A stretch of DNA of 9,865 nt from JALOAF01 sp035446765 (lineage in GTDB: Bacteria > Patescibacteriota > Gracilibacteria > Absconditabacterales > Absconditicoccaceae): the NCBI GenBank assembly GCA_035446765.1, contig DAOTFU010000031.1, forward strand, positions 1 to 9,865, in the 5' to 3' direction. The notes under the pieces are model-generated. The model was given only the letters and a program-made list of their open reading frames with translations. It searched no databases and was not told the DNA's origin. Shown piece after piece: positions 1-7,396 of this stretch. Within the stretch, counting starts at the first letter, position 1. Each line of letters opens with the position of its first letter. The position numbers were made by a program, and so were the translations under genes.

Positions 1-112
1 TGTATCTTGTTGCTTCTACCCAAAACCATCAACCACTATACCTGTGGATCAGATACAAAGCTATTCAATATAATATTACACTCAACAAAAAGCGTTTTAG
101 TAGTTTCCACAT
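1..112 (-). CDS. Membrane protein, 5' part only (runs off the window)
   Basis: The first 37 codons of a minus-strand gene starting at ATG 112-110 are visible; the rest lies beyond position 1. The product starts MWKLLKRF and continues into a hydrophobic stretch (about residues 8-22), then a basic/aromatic segment with HRYSGGWFW. Two in-frame TGAs (one in LYGIAL, one in the GG pair) are read as glycine. The short basic N-terminus followed by one hydrophobic helix suggests an inner-membrane protein or a signal anchor. It is loosely reminiscent of the small phage-holin-family-4 membrane proteins common in bacteria, but too little is present to assign a family. It is separated from the upstream scaffold gene by 85 bases. 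I see no Shine-Dalgarno; a TATAAA-like box lies about 10 bases upstream of the ATG. Confidence 0.5.
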
Positions 113-197
113 AGATAATTTTATATAAGATACAAACTAAAATAGTATATACAAATCTGTCTAAGTATTTCAAGTAGAAAATGTCTATTTTTGTCTA

Positions 198-611
198 CTA
201 CTCTTCTATTAGATCATCAAAATCATCTACCTTCTTATCATCCAAATACTCGTGTATTGCGTTTCTGACTGCCAATATCGGCAAAATAGCTGCCCTTTTT
301 CTTTTGTTTGATACTTCCAAGCCATTATCAACTAAAAATCAATAATCCCATTTTAAAACTTCGTCTATCTTTTTTCAAATCAAAAATTCTGATAAAAATC
401 CAGCAGATGCAAGAGATACAGTAGATGTATTTCATACATAACTATAATCATCTATTTTATTTTTATTAATTTTTAAAAAAACTGTAATATCATCACCACA
501 TATAAAATTTCACTCATGATATTTCACAGTAAAATCTTTCATCTCAAAATTAGAGACAGGATTTTTGGAATATTCTTTTATTATTTCATTAGATTCAGTT
601 CAAAAAATCAA
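198..611 (-). CDS. IscU/SufU/NifU-N-like iron-sulfur scaffold protein, cysteine-depleted
   Basis: Read with UGA = Gly this is a 137-residue protein with the IscU/SufU fold signature. It has an N-terminal helix with KNP (residues 16-18), then CGDD (38-41) for the CGD ligand loop, an LKIN strand, the GNTSTVSLASAGFLSE segment (60-75) in place of G-C-x-I-S-x-A-S-x-S, GKKIDEVL (79-86), and the C-terminal helix with KRKRAAILP (103-111). IscU scaffolds assemble [2Fe-2S] clusters on three conserved cysteines. Only the first (Cys38) is present; the second is replaced by Thr/Ser near 62-64 and the third by Ala107/108. Five of eight glycines are UGA, and the gene ends with tandem TAG TAG. The family N-terminus requires a start upstream of ATG 542, and TTG 611 is the only candidate before an in-frame TAG. 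No partner (iscS, sufBCD) is in the window. Fold call fairly sure; cluster-building role doubtful. Confidence 0.72.
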
Positions 612-652
612 AATATCAAAGAAACAAAATAAAATAACAAACTAATAAATAA

Positions 653-690
653 CAAAAAACATAACAAATTCAAGATTGTTATGTTTTTTG
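653..690 (-). terminator. Rho-independent terminator, perfect 15-bp stem
   Basis: A perfect inverted repeat pairs 653-667 with 676-690 around an 8-base loop. The arms begin with six A and end with six T, so the stem can terminate in both directions. On the minus strand it follows the small NrdD-type gene (stop at 728) and precedes the scaffold gene (start 611), separating the two transcription units. Confidence 0.75.
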
Positions 691-727
691 CCCACACTTT
701 TGAGTAAAACTACTCTATTTGAAATTA

Positions 728-931
728 TTAACACACTACATCACTCATGTAATCAGATACAAAATCCTTATTACATGCTTTAAGTTTATCAAAATACCTC
801 CTGCTATAAAATTCTGATTTCTTACCTACATTATAAAACGCTACTGGCCTCAAATATCACATTACTCTAGTATAACATTGTACAGGCTGCCTATCGACAA
901 ATTTTCAATGTTTACTTATAAATTTTTGCAT
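728..931 (-). CDS. Stand-alone NrdD-type glycyl-radical domain, 67 aa
   Basis: This 67-residue protein matches the extreme C-terminus of class III anaerobic ribonucleotide reductase NrdD, which holds the radical glycine. It has TRVMGYLRP (21-29), corresponding to the family pattern R-V-x-G-Y-x-R-P, then YNVGKKSEF (33-41) for W-N-x-G-K-x-x-E-F, and RRYF (44-47). The radical glycine would be Gly25, encoded by UGA at 859-857; Gly9 is also UGA. The large catalytic barrel of NrdD (about 600 residues) and the CxxC...CxxC zinc ribbon are absent, and the ORF is closed by its own ATG and tandem TAA TAA. The gene lies 28 bases downstream of atpG on the same strand and is probably co-transcribed, with the terminator at 653-690. 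Under the standard code it would appear broken. By analogy with GrcA/YfiD it could supply a radical domain in trans; a decayed nrdD remnant is the alternative. Confidence 0.7.
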
Positions 932-959
932 AGTATTTTTTTGTTGATAAAAACAACAA

Positions 960-1853
960 TTAACCTTCAATAGCCATCTTTGCAGACATAATTTCAGTAA
1001 CTTCTTGTGTAATCAACGATTGACGAGCTTTATTAAAAGATAATTTTAAATCTTTAATCATATCTGTAGCATTATCTTTTGCATTTTTCATAGCCAACAT
1101 ACGAGAAGCAAATTCTCCAGCCTTATTTTGTAAAGCTGCACCATAAATCATATGTTGAGTAAATTGTCTAAGCATTTCTTGTTTAAAAAACTTCATATCA
1201 GGCTCTACTATCAAATCTTTATAATCAAGCTCATCAGTCATAAGATCTTCAAGATCTAAACCTATATCTCTTACAAATCCATCAAAACTATCTTGATCTA
1301 AAGGATATACTTTAAATCTTAAAGGAACTTGAGTAATAGTATTTTTAAAATAATTGAAATATACTTTTATTTTTCAATATTTGTCATTGGCTATACCATC
1401 CATTATATGACTATAAACATCTTTTAAATCATCTTCACTAACATCATCTGTCAAATTTACGTATCATACTACATTAAAATCTGCTCTAGCAAAAAATTCA
1501 AAAGTTTTTTTACCAATACAAAACACATCTACATTGTCTTTTATATCATTATACTTTTGAAAAATATGTTTAAATAATCTTGAATTTAAGTTTCCACAAA
1601 GACCCTTATCACTAGACATAACTATAATAAGTCTCCTACCTTTTGGGTCAGGATTATTTGTATTTAAGATATTTATTTTTGTCCTAACAACATTCATCAT
1701 TTTCAAAAAATCAGTCATGAAATCTCTATAATTTTCTGTTTGTTTTTTTACTTTTTGAAGCTTTACTGTAGCAACCACCTCTAGCGCTTTTGTAATTTGC
1801 TTCATATTAGAAACAGATTTAATTTTAGTCTTAATTTTTTTCATATTAGGCAT
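960..1853 (-). CDS. atpG: F-type ATP synthase gamma subunit
   Basis: The product is the central-shaft subunit of F1, which rotates inside the alpha3-beta3 ring and couples it to the membrane c-ring. The 297-residue length is normal for the family. The N-terminal helix is diagnostic: IKTKIKSVSNMKQITKALEV (residues 6-25). The middle Rossmann-like domain contains SSDKGLCGNLN near 80-90. The C-terminal helix has FNKARQSLITQEVTEI, equivalent to the canonical N-K-A-R-Q-A-x-I-T-x-E-I. Two in-frame TGAs (1466-1464 and 1376-1374) are read as Gly; the other ten or so glycines are GGN. Start ATG 1853 gives the conserved N-terminus. A promoter lies just upstream with a leader of about 10 bases and no Shine-Dalgarno. 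The usual atp neighbours are missing on both sides; the NrdD-type ORF follows after 28 bases. Confidence 0.95.
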
Positions 1854-1869
1854 CTTGGAAATTTAAGAA

Positions 1870-1898
1870 AATATATAAATACATTTTTGTTGTAACAA
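1870..1898 (-). promoter_or_regulatory. Candidate atpG promoter
   Basis: On the minus strand TTGTTA (1898-1893) and TATATT (1875-1870) are separated by 17 bases, close to a sigma70-type consensus. The atpG ATG begins 16 bases beyond the -10 box, so the leader would be only about 10 bases. An imperfect inverted repeat (1881-1906, arms ACATTTTT/AAAAATGT) overlaps the -35 box and could be an operator or the terminator of the upstream ORF. Confidence 0.45.
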
Positions 1899-1980
1899 AA
1901 AAATGTCGTTTTTCAAGTCTTTTTTAGCAAAAAGAAAAACATTTAAACCACTTCTTTAATCCTAGTTCTAAACTAGTAAA

Positions 1981-2265
1981 CTAACTATCAATACACCATA
2001 AACATTGTACTAAATTCTTAAGTGTCAAGACCAAATTGTTTGTAAGATCATATACAAATCACTTGGTAGTGATCACTTCAAAATCTTTTATAGTATCAGA
2101 TTCATTGGAAATCCTCAACAAGAATTTTTGAGAATTTATCTCCAATACTACATCATAAATGTTGTCGATAATTTCAGTAAACACTGCTTTTACTCCACCG
2201 ACATTTACAGTCTTAGTAGTAGTAACATCAGTAGTCAACAGTGCTCTCTGAATCATGATATGCAT
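1981..2265 (-). CDS. Small protein with a possible YajC-like beta domain
   Basis: This 94-residue ORF reads from ATG 2265 to TAG, with one in-frame TGA (2061-2059) taken as glycine. Its centre, VNVGGVKAVF followed by an acidic turn and DVVLEINSQKFLLRIS, resembles the soluble beta domain of YajC, the Sec translocon accessory protein (G-G-I-x-G-x-V ... V-x-L-E-I). The N-terminal membrane helix of YajC is missing: TAG TAA lies directly before the ATG in this frame. Upstream of those stops the same frame encodes a short hydrophobic stretch starting MIFLLFFV, so the gene could also be the 3' part of one broken by a nonsense codon. A convincing promoter just upstream favours a separate gene starting at 2265. 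Family assignment is tentative. Confidence 0.45.
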
Positions 2266-2272
2266 TTACTAG

Positions 2273-2301
2273 ATATAAAACTGACGAAATATATTCGTCA
2301 A
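2273..2301 (-). promoter_or_regulatory. Candidate promoter of the YajC-like ORF
   Basis: On the minus strand TTGACG (2301-2296) and TTATAT (2278-2273) are 17 bases apart. The ATG at 2265 starts 7 bases after the -10 box, so a transcript would be leaderless or nearly so. The 19-bp palindrome 2282-2300 covers the -35 box and most of the spacer. Confidence 0.5.
2282..2300. promoter_or_regulatory. 19-bp palindromic operator candidate
   Basis: TGACGAA (2282-2288) and TTCGTCA (2294-2300) form a perfect 7-bp inverted repeat around ATATA. It lies in the region between two divergent genes, on top of the candidate promoter of the minus-strand ORF and about 130 bases upstream of the AbiEi-like gene. 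The symmetry, half-site length and centre spacing fit a dimeric winged-helix or HTH repressor site. The regulator is unknown; the neighbouring AbiEi-like protein is one candidate. Confidence 0.45.
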
Positions 2302-2431
2302 TGAATTTATTAAGTTTAAGTTCACAAAAAACAATAGAAAAATCATTAGAATTTTTATAGAAAAAACGTCTTGATTTTTTTGGAAGAAAAGTTAGATTAT
2401 TTTCAGACAATTTATATATTAAGACTAGGAT

Positions 2432-3202
2432 ATGTGAGAAAACAATTTCAACACCATTGTTAAAAAGATATTAAAACATAAAAACAAGCTGATAGAAATC
2501 AACAAAGTAAAAGAAATTATAAAAAATATTTTGGACACAAATTATTCTGAAAGTAAATCTTACAAGACAATATATCATTTAAAAAATAAATGATATCTAT
2601 TGAACCTCAAAAAATGAGTATTTCTTGTGAAAAATCCTGAAAAAGAATATGATGACAATCAGCTTTTGGAAATGTTTTATCGAAATATAGTCAAAAAACA
2701 TTGTAAAGAATTCTTAAATTGAAAGCGATATATATGATGAGTAAAAGCTTTAGAACTAAATCTAACCAATTTCGATATACCTGAAGAACTTTTAATAGTA
2801 AACGAAGATAAACAATCTACAGAAACTATTATGTTTGATAAACAAGCATTATTTAAGATATATGAATCAGACAGTAAAAGCTTATTCCAAATATTCAATA
2901 AATTTACCAACAAAATATATATATGAAAAAATGTTTTCCCAATAGCAAGTCTAGAACTAGCTATATTAGAGAGTCTATACAACCCTTCAGTAGTAAATAA
3001 ATGATATATAGACGAAATCGTCAAAAAGACTATAAGAAAAAACAGAAAATATTTAAATATAAAAATATGGGAAGATATATTAAAAAACAACAAACATCAC
3101 AGTAGCATCAACAGACTTTACAAATTAGCTTTGAGTATAGATCCAAATATTTCCGAAGACATCAAAAATATGATCAAAAAATACAGCTATTTTATAAACT
3201 AA
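2432..3202 (+). CDS. AbiEi-like winged-helix (antitoxin-family) protein, orphan
   Basis: This 256-residue protein is readable only with UGA = Gly. All eight of its glycines are UGA, including codon 2 (ATG TGA) and the Gly-Gly of YIGG. The layout fits the AbiEi antitoxin/transcriptional regulator family. An N-terminal winged helix contains YHLKNKGYLLNLKKGVFLV (about 51-69), like the family pattern of L-x-K-K-G-x-x-x-R-L-x-K-G-x-Y. Next come YIGGVKALEL (about 101-110) and IYIGKNVFPIASLELAILES, the second family landmark ending in an A-L-x-E helix. The C-terminus is basic and helical. AbiEi normally represses its own operon and neutralises the nucleotidyltransferase toxin AbiEii; no toxin lies in the window, and the next gene (lgt) is convergent. 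The start is fixed by a TAG two codons upstream. In-frame CGA at 2681 and 2726 might be Trp rather than Arg in this lineage. Family call moderate. Confidence 0.6.
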
Positions 3203-4078
3203 TTAAATAATAATCTTTTTGTATTTTGTATTAAAAATAAAATAAATCCCAAATACAAAAAACACTATAAACAACCACTGACTTCTAGTAAAAATTGAAA
3301 TATATTGAGTTTGACTATCTATCCTCAAATATTCTAATAAAAATCTAAATACACTATAAAAAACAAGAAACCATCAACTTATCAAAGCAGGCTTGATAAG
3401 TTTTTTCTTTATTCTCCTTATAAACAAAGATATAGTAAGTAATAATACCGCAAATCATTCAAAAATCATAGCCAAAAAGTTTGTATTAACTCTAAGATTT
3501 TGATCTACCTGACTATATATGTGGAATATATTTATATCTTTCAAAAACCCAACAATTCACTGACTTAATCACCAAAAGTCTTGAGCTACTACTAGACCAA
3601 ATAACTCTTGGTTGAGATAATTTCCAAATCTACCAAATATTATTGCCATTGGCACTATTACTATTATCGTATCAATTAAAATCCAAAATTCTTGTATAGA
3701 AAGTTTTCTCATTTTCTTCAGTATCAAAAAAGCTATCAATACTCAAACCATACCACCAATAAAGGACATTCATCCATTCCATACAGCAAATATTTCCAAT
3801 AAATGATGGGAAAAATATTGCCACTGATAAATAAATACCTCCCCTAATCTACCACCAATCAATACACCAAGTATCAATGCTATCAAGAGATCATCCAACT
3901 TATTTGTCAGTATATTTTGCAAATTCTTAAATTTTTTAAAAATACCAGATTTTCCTACAAAATACAAAAATAAATATCCTAATGCAAAAGATATTAAGTA
4001 AAATATTCAATACCAATATATATCGATAGATCATATGGAAAAAGCAATCATAACAAAAAAATATACAATAAAACACAT
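3203..4078 (-). CDS. lgt: Prolipoprotein diacylglyceryl transferase
   Basis: Lgt transfers diacylglycerol from phosphatidylglycerol to the lipobox cysteine of prolipoproteins in the inner membrane, the first step of lipoprotein maturation. The 291-residue product is polytopic (about seven helices) and of normal length. It carries IYWYGIFYLISFALGY near the N-terminus (family I-R-W-Y-G), LIGGRLGEVFIY, VWNGGMSFIGG, the Lgt signature GRFGNYLNQELFG beginning at residue 149, and RFLLEYLR with RSQW near the C-terminus. About eight glycines are UGA, including the second Gly of WNGG. ATG 4078 gives a normal N-terminus; ATG 4051 is an alternative. It is last in the pilB-pilC-exported protein-lgt run, 33 bases after the exported-protein gene. 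Its TAA abuts the TAA of the convergent AbiEi-like gene with no base between them. Confidence 0.93.
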
Positions 4079-4111
4079 TATTGTATATTTATAAAATACT
4101 ATCTTTCAAGC

Positions 4112-4789
4112 TTATTGTGTTTGCTCCTTAGACATCTCATACAAAATACTAGGATATTTTTCTATAATATTTTCTCTATGTAAAGTAAAATAAGTATATT
4201 TCTTTTCCAAAACATTGTAGTAAAGTTCCAACTGTTGCAATATTTTTGTCTTTACATTAAAATATATTCTTGCAACTCACGCACATTCTTCATGTTGTAA
4301 AGATTTGTCTAGATTATATTGCATTGATTTTACATCCAAATCATGAAAAGATAAGGTAAAATTCTCATCTGAAACTTTTTTTAATTCATCACATAAAATC
4401 TTCTCTTGTTCCAGCTCTACCAAATCTGTTTTCAATTTTGCTTTTTGATCTAAGGCTTTATTTAAAATATCAGACAATTCAAATAAAATAAAATCAATAG
4501 ACTCCTCTATATCCAAAGACTTTACCAAAAAGTCTAGTATATCTAAATCATAATATTCTCTCATTCTATCAATTAAATCAATAGATTGAAACAATACATC
4601 TGAATTTATTCTATCTTGCCCTATATCTAAATGTAAATTAATCAACAAAACTGAATCACCATAATAATGACTAATATCATTTAGATTATTTTCTCACAAA
4701 TCTTCTGCATTAGATATACCAATTGCAAAAAAAGAAATCACAAACAATCCAGTCACCAACAAACTATTTTTAATTTTTTTCATTTTCAT
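4112..4789 (-). CDS. Exported protein of unknown function (signal peptide, helical)
   Basis: I do not recognise this family. The 225-residue product starts with a clear Sec signal peptide: basic residues to position 7, a hydrophobic core at about 9-25, and SNA before a likely signal-peptidase I site after Ala28. There is no lipobox cysteine, so it is not itself an Lgt substrate. The mature part is acidic and predominantly helical with heptad-like Leu/Ile spacing (about 90-150), and has two cysteines that could pair. Two TGAs are read as Gly (one soon after the signal peptide, one at 4279-4277). The gene starts 10 bases after the pilC stop and ends 33 bases before lgt, so it belongs to the pilus operon. 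A role as a periplasmic or extracellular component of that machine is inference. ATG 4783 is an alternative start. Confidence 0.75.
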
Positions 4790-4799
4790 TATTTTCAAT

Positions 4800-5888
4800 T
4801 TAAATTGCAGTAACTATGCTAGCCATAGGTATAAATACAGAAGCAACAATAATACCTATCATACCTGCGATAAAGATCATCAAAAATGGTTCCAAAAAAG
4901 ACATCAATATATCTATCTTAGTTTGCAGTTGTTCTTTATAAAATCAAGATATTTTGTTTAAAACTTCATTTGTAGTACCTGTATCTTCTCATACATGTAT
5001 TATTTGTACCAATATTGGATCAAATAAACTAGTTCACTCCATACTCTCAAAAAAAGTAAATCCAGTTTCTAGATCTTTTTTGATCTCTATAACTTTCTTT
5101 TTATATTCAAAATTTTTAAAAATATTTGATATTAACTGTAAAGACACTACAGGATTGATGCCAGCAGAATAAAACTGCCCCAACAACCTACTAAATTTAT
5201 ACATATAATTATATTTTACTACTCCACCCACTACAGGCAATCTTACGGCCATCTTATCTATAAAGATTTTGAAAGGTAATACATTTGAATACAAAAACTT
5301 ATATAACAAGACAAGTCAAATTAATAAAATAAATAAAACATATCGGCTTTTCTGTAAAAAAGCAGACACATCCATCATAAATACCGTAATAGAAGGTATT
5401 CCATCTTCTGGAAAGATGGAAACTATTGACGGTATAGCAAACATCAAAAGTAACACAACAGCAATTACAGATATACCCACCAACATCAAAGGATATGTAA
5501 GTGCCTTTTTTATTTTTTGTCTAATTTTCTCTGAGTTTTCCAATTCATCTGCTATATCATACAAAGTACTAATCATATTACCAGTAACCTGAGAAGATCT
5601 AACTAATTCTATTTCTCAAATAGAGAAAAAATAATCATGATTTTGCATAGCATCTGCCAAACTTACTCACTGTTCTAGTTGGAAAATCAAATCTTCTATA
5701 ATAATGCGAAGTCATCTATTTTGTTCCGATTTTTTAAGTGAATTCAAAGAGTCAACTATTCATAGTCATGCTTTTTGAGATACAGCTAAAAGTCTAAAAA
5801 AATTAGTCTTATTTTTTAGTTTAGGAGCATTTAGTTTTATCACCAATTTTTCAAAAAAATCAGATTTAAATACTTCTTTGACAGCCAC
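4800..5888 (-). CDS. pilC: Type IV pilus / type II secretion inner-membrane platform protein
   Basis: PilC/GspF proteins form the inner-membrane platform that couples the cytoplasmic ATPase to pilin assembly. The 362-residue product has the duplicated T2SSF domain. The first repeat has FFRLLAVSQKAGLGIVDSL and VSLADAM, then a helix pair around TYPLMLVGISVIAVVLLLMF. The second has FSRLLGQFYSAGINPVVSL, VGEDTGTTNEVL (the G-E-x-S/T-G signature) and the C-terminal LEPFLMIFIAGMIGIIVA helix with the family proline in VFIPMASIV. It is somewhat shorter than typical (about 400) because the N-terminal extension is short. Many glycines are UGA, including both in AGLGI. GTG 5888 is the first usual start after an in-frame TAA. 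It follows pilB by 41 bases. GspF of a secretion system cannot be excluded; no pilin genes are present to decide. Confidence 0.9.
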
Positions 5889-5929
5889 TATTACAAATAT
5901 TAAAATATAAAATTATTAATTATGAACTC

Positions 5930-7246
5930 TTAATTATACTTAGTCTTCACATACCTATAAATTTCATCCAAATCAGTCATTCATTTTATGACTTTAAATA
6001 TACCATCTCTCTCCAAATCAATCATTCCATTTTTTAAAGCATATTGTTCTATCTCCATATTTGATTTTCACTCCATTATCATATTTTTGATATCATCAGT
6101 ATAATCCATAAGCTCAAATATACCAAGTCTTCACTTATATCAAGAACCACTACAAACAGGACACGTCTCTCAGTTGACTTTACCAGTTCATTTTAAAACT
6201 TTTCATTCATTGATAAATTTTTTCCATTGTGATTCATTTATTCATCTCAATTTTATTTCATTTTTCAAAAGTTCCTTGTCAAAATTTGTAAATGTTTTTT
6301 TGGCATGTTCATATCTTTCATCATCTTTTACGTTAAATTCTTGGGCACAATGTGGACAAACCTTTCTACACAATCTCTGTGCTATCACCAAATTAAAAGT
6401 ACCAGAAATCATATAAGGTTTTGCTCATAAATTTAAAACCCTACTAATTGTCTCTATGGCAGAATTTGTATGAACAGTACTAAATACCAAATGTCATGTC
6501 ATAGCAGACTCCATGGCCATATCTAAAGTTTCTTTATCACGTATTTCTCAAACCATCATAATATCTGGATCTTGTCTAAGTCATCATCTCAAACCATTCG
6601 CAAAAGTAAATCATATGTCAGATCTTACTTGTGCCTGATTTAATCATTTCATTTTATTTTCTACTGGGTCTTCATATGTGATAATATTTACATCTGGTTT
6701 ATTTATATGATCAAGACAAGCATACAAAGTAGTTGTTTTACCACTACCAGTAGGTCAAGTATTCAAAATAATACCATTTGGAAAAGATAAGTGTTTATAG
6801 ATTATTTTTTCATTACTTCATTCAAGACCAAGCTCAGACAAAGGTGGAATCTCTTTAGATTTATCTACTATTCTCATTACCAACTTTTCTCCCCAAACCG
6901 TAGGTAAAGTATTTGCTCTCATATCAATCTCTTTATTGGTCAAAGTCACATTGGACACTCTAGCATCCTGAGGCAATCTCTTTTCATCTGGTCTCATTTG
7001 ACCAGATTCTATTTTAAACTTAGAAATAATATTTTCATGTAAAGTTTTTGGATATTGTACTAATTCTACCAAAACACCATCTATCCTAATTCTAATCCTA
7101 CAATAATTTTCAAGTGGCTCAATATGTATATCTGAAGCCCCCTCTTCTACTCAAATAGTCAAAAGATTATCAAAAATCTTTACAACATCAGATTGCATTA
7201 TTGCATTATCCAAATTTTTCTTATATTGCGTTGAATTCTCGTACAT
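5930..7246 (-). CDS. pilB: Type IV pilus / type II secretion assembly ATPase (PilB/GspE)
   Basis: This hexameric cytoplasmic ATPase powers pilus extension or pseudopilus assembly. The 438-residue protein has the whole motor core. Walker A is GPTGSGKTTT (from residue 164, its first Gly coded by UGA 6757-6755). The Asp box is NIITYEDPVE. Walker B is RQDPDIMMVGEIRD, with the preceding Gly-Gly and the inner Gly233 all UGA. The His box is TGHLVFSTVHTNSA. A tetracysteine zinc site (C293-x3-C297-x2-C300 and C362-x2-C365) marks it as the PilB/GspE extension type rather than PilT. The usual N-terminal GspE_N/MshEN domain is missing: the protein begins with about 20 residues before the N2 domain motif GASDIHIEP. 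ATG 7246 has no in-frame alternative of similar quality. It leads the operon continuing into pilC, the exported protein and lgt. Confidence 0.93.
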
Positions 7247-7260
7247 AAATAATAGTTTAA

Positions 7261-7312
7261 AGTTAAAAGTTACAAGCTGAAAGAAATAAATCAAAGTTTT
7301 TAACTTTTAACT
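7261..7312. repeat. 12-bp perfect inverted repeat in the pilB leader
   Basis: AGTTAAAAGTTA (7261-7272) is the exact reverse complement of TAACTTTTAACT (7301-7312), with 28 bases between. It lies between the candidate pilB promoter and the pilB ATG, so the pilB mRNA leader could fold into a hairpin ending about 14 bases before the start codon. There is no T-tract typical of an intrinsic terminator. It could be regulatory or a copy of a dispersed AT-rich palindromic repeat. Confidence 0.5.
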
Positions 7313-7339
7313 CACAACTTGTTACTATTTAGTAATATA

Positions 7340-7369
7340 ATTATATCCAAAAACAGCATAAAATACCAA
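7340..7369 (-). promoter_or_regulatory. Candidate promoter of the pilB-pilC-lgt operon
   Basis: On the minus strand TTGGTA (7369-7364) and a perfect TATAAT (7345-7340) are 18 bases apart. It would give a leader of roughly 85-90 bases before pilB, containing the inverted repeat at 7261-7312. Confidence 0.4.
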
Positions 7370-7396
7370 AATAAAGTACTAAAGCACAACTAAAAC

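Noticed and set aside
941..959. Hairpin TTGTTG/CAACAA between atpG and the NrdD-type ORF.
   Set aside because: It has only six mostly A-T pairs and lacks a T-tract on the minus strand, so it is not a convincing terminator.
2216..2410. Minus-strand frame of about 64 residues beginning MSENN, overlapping the YajC-like ORF.
   Set aside because: It has no family resemblance and ends in a Tyr run from a repetitive TAC stretch. It would place the palindrome and promoter at 2273-2301 inside a coding region.
2677..3093. Minus-strand frame of 138 residues opposite the AbiEi-like gene.
   Set aside because: It is the antisense of a gene with clear domain structure once UGA is read as Gly; the composition is low-complexity hydrophobic with no motif.
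5916..5937. Two copies of TTAATTAT, 14 bases apart, around the pilB stop.
   Set aside because: Eight-base AT-only repeats are expected by chance in this base composition.
4954..6416. Plus-strand frames opposite pilC and pilB.
   Set aside because: They are antisense shadows of strongly conserved genes, with no recognisable product.
960..7246. Interpretation of the many in-frame TGAs as pseudogene decay, or as UGA = Trp.
   Set aside because: Frames stay open across full family lengths with every motif intact, and TGA sits at invariant Gly columns while Trp columns use TGG.
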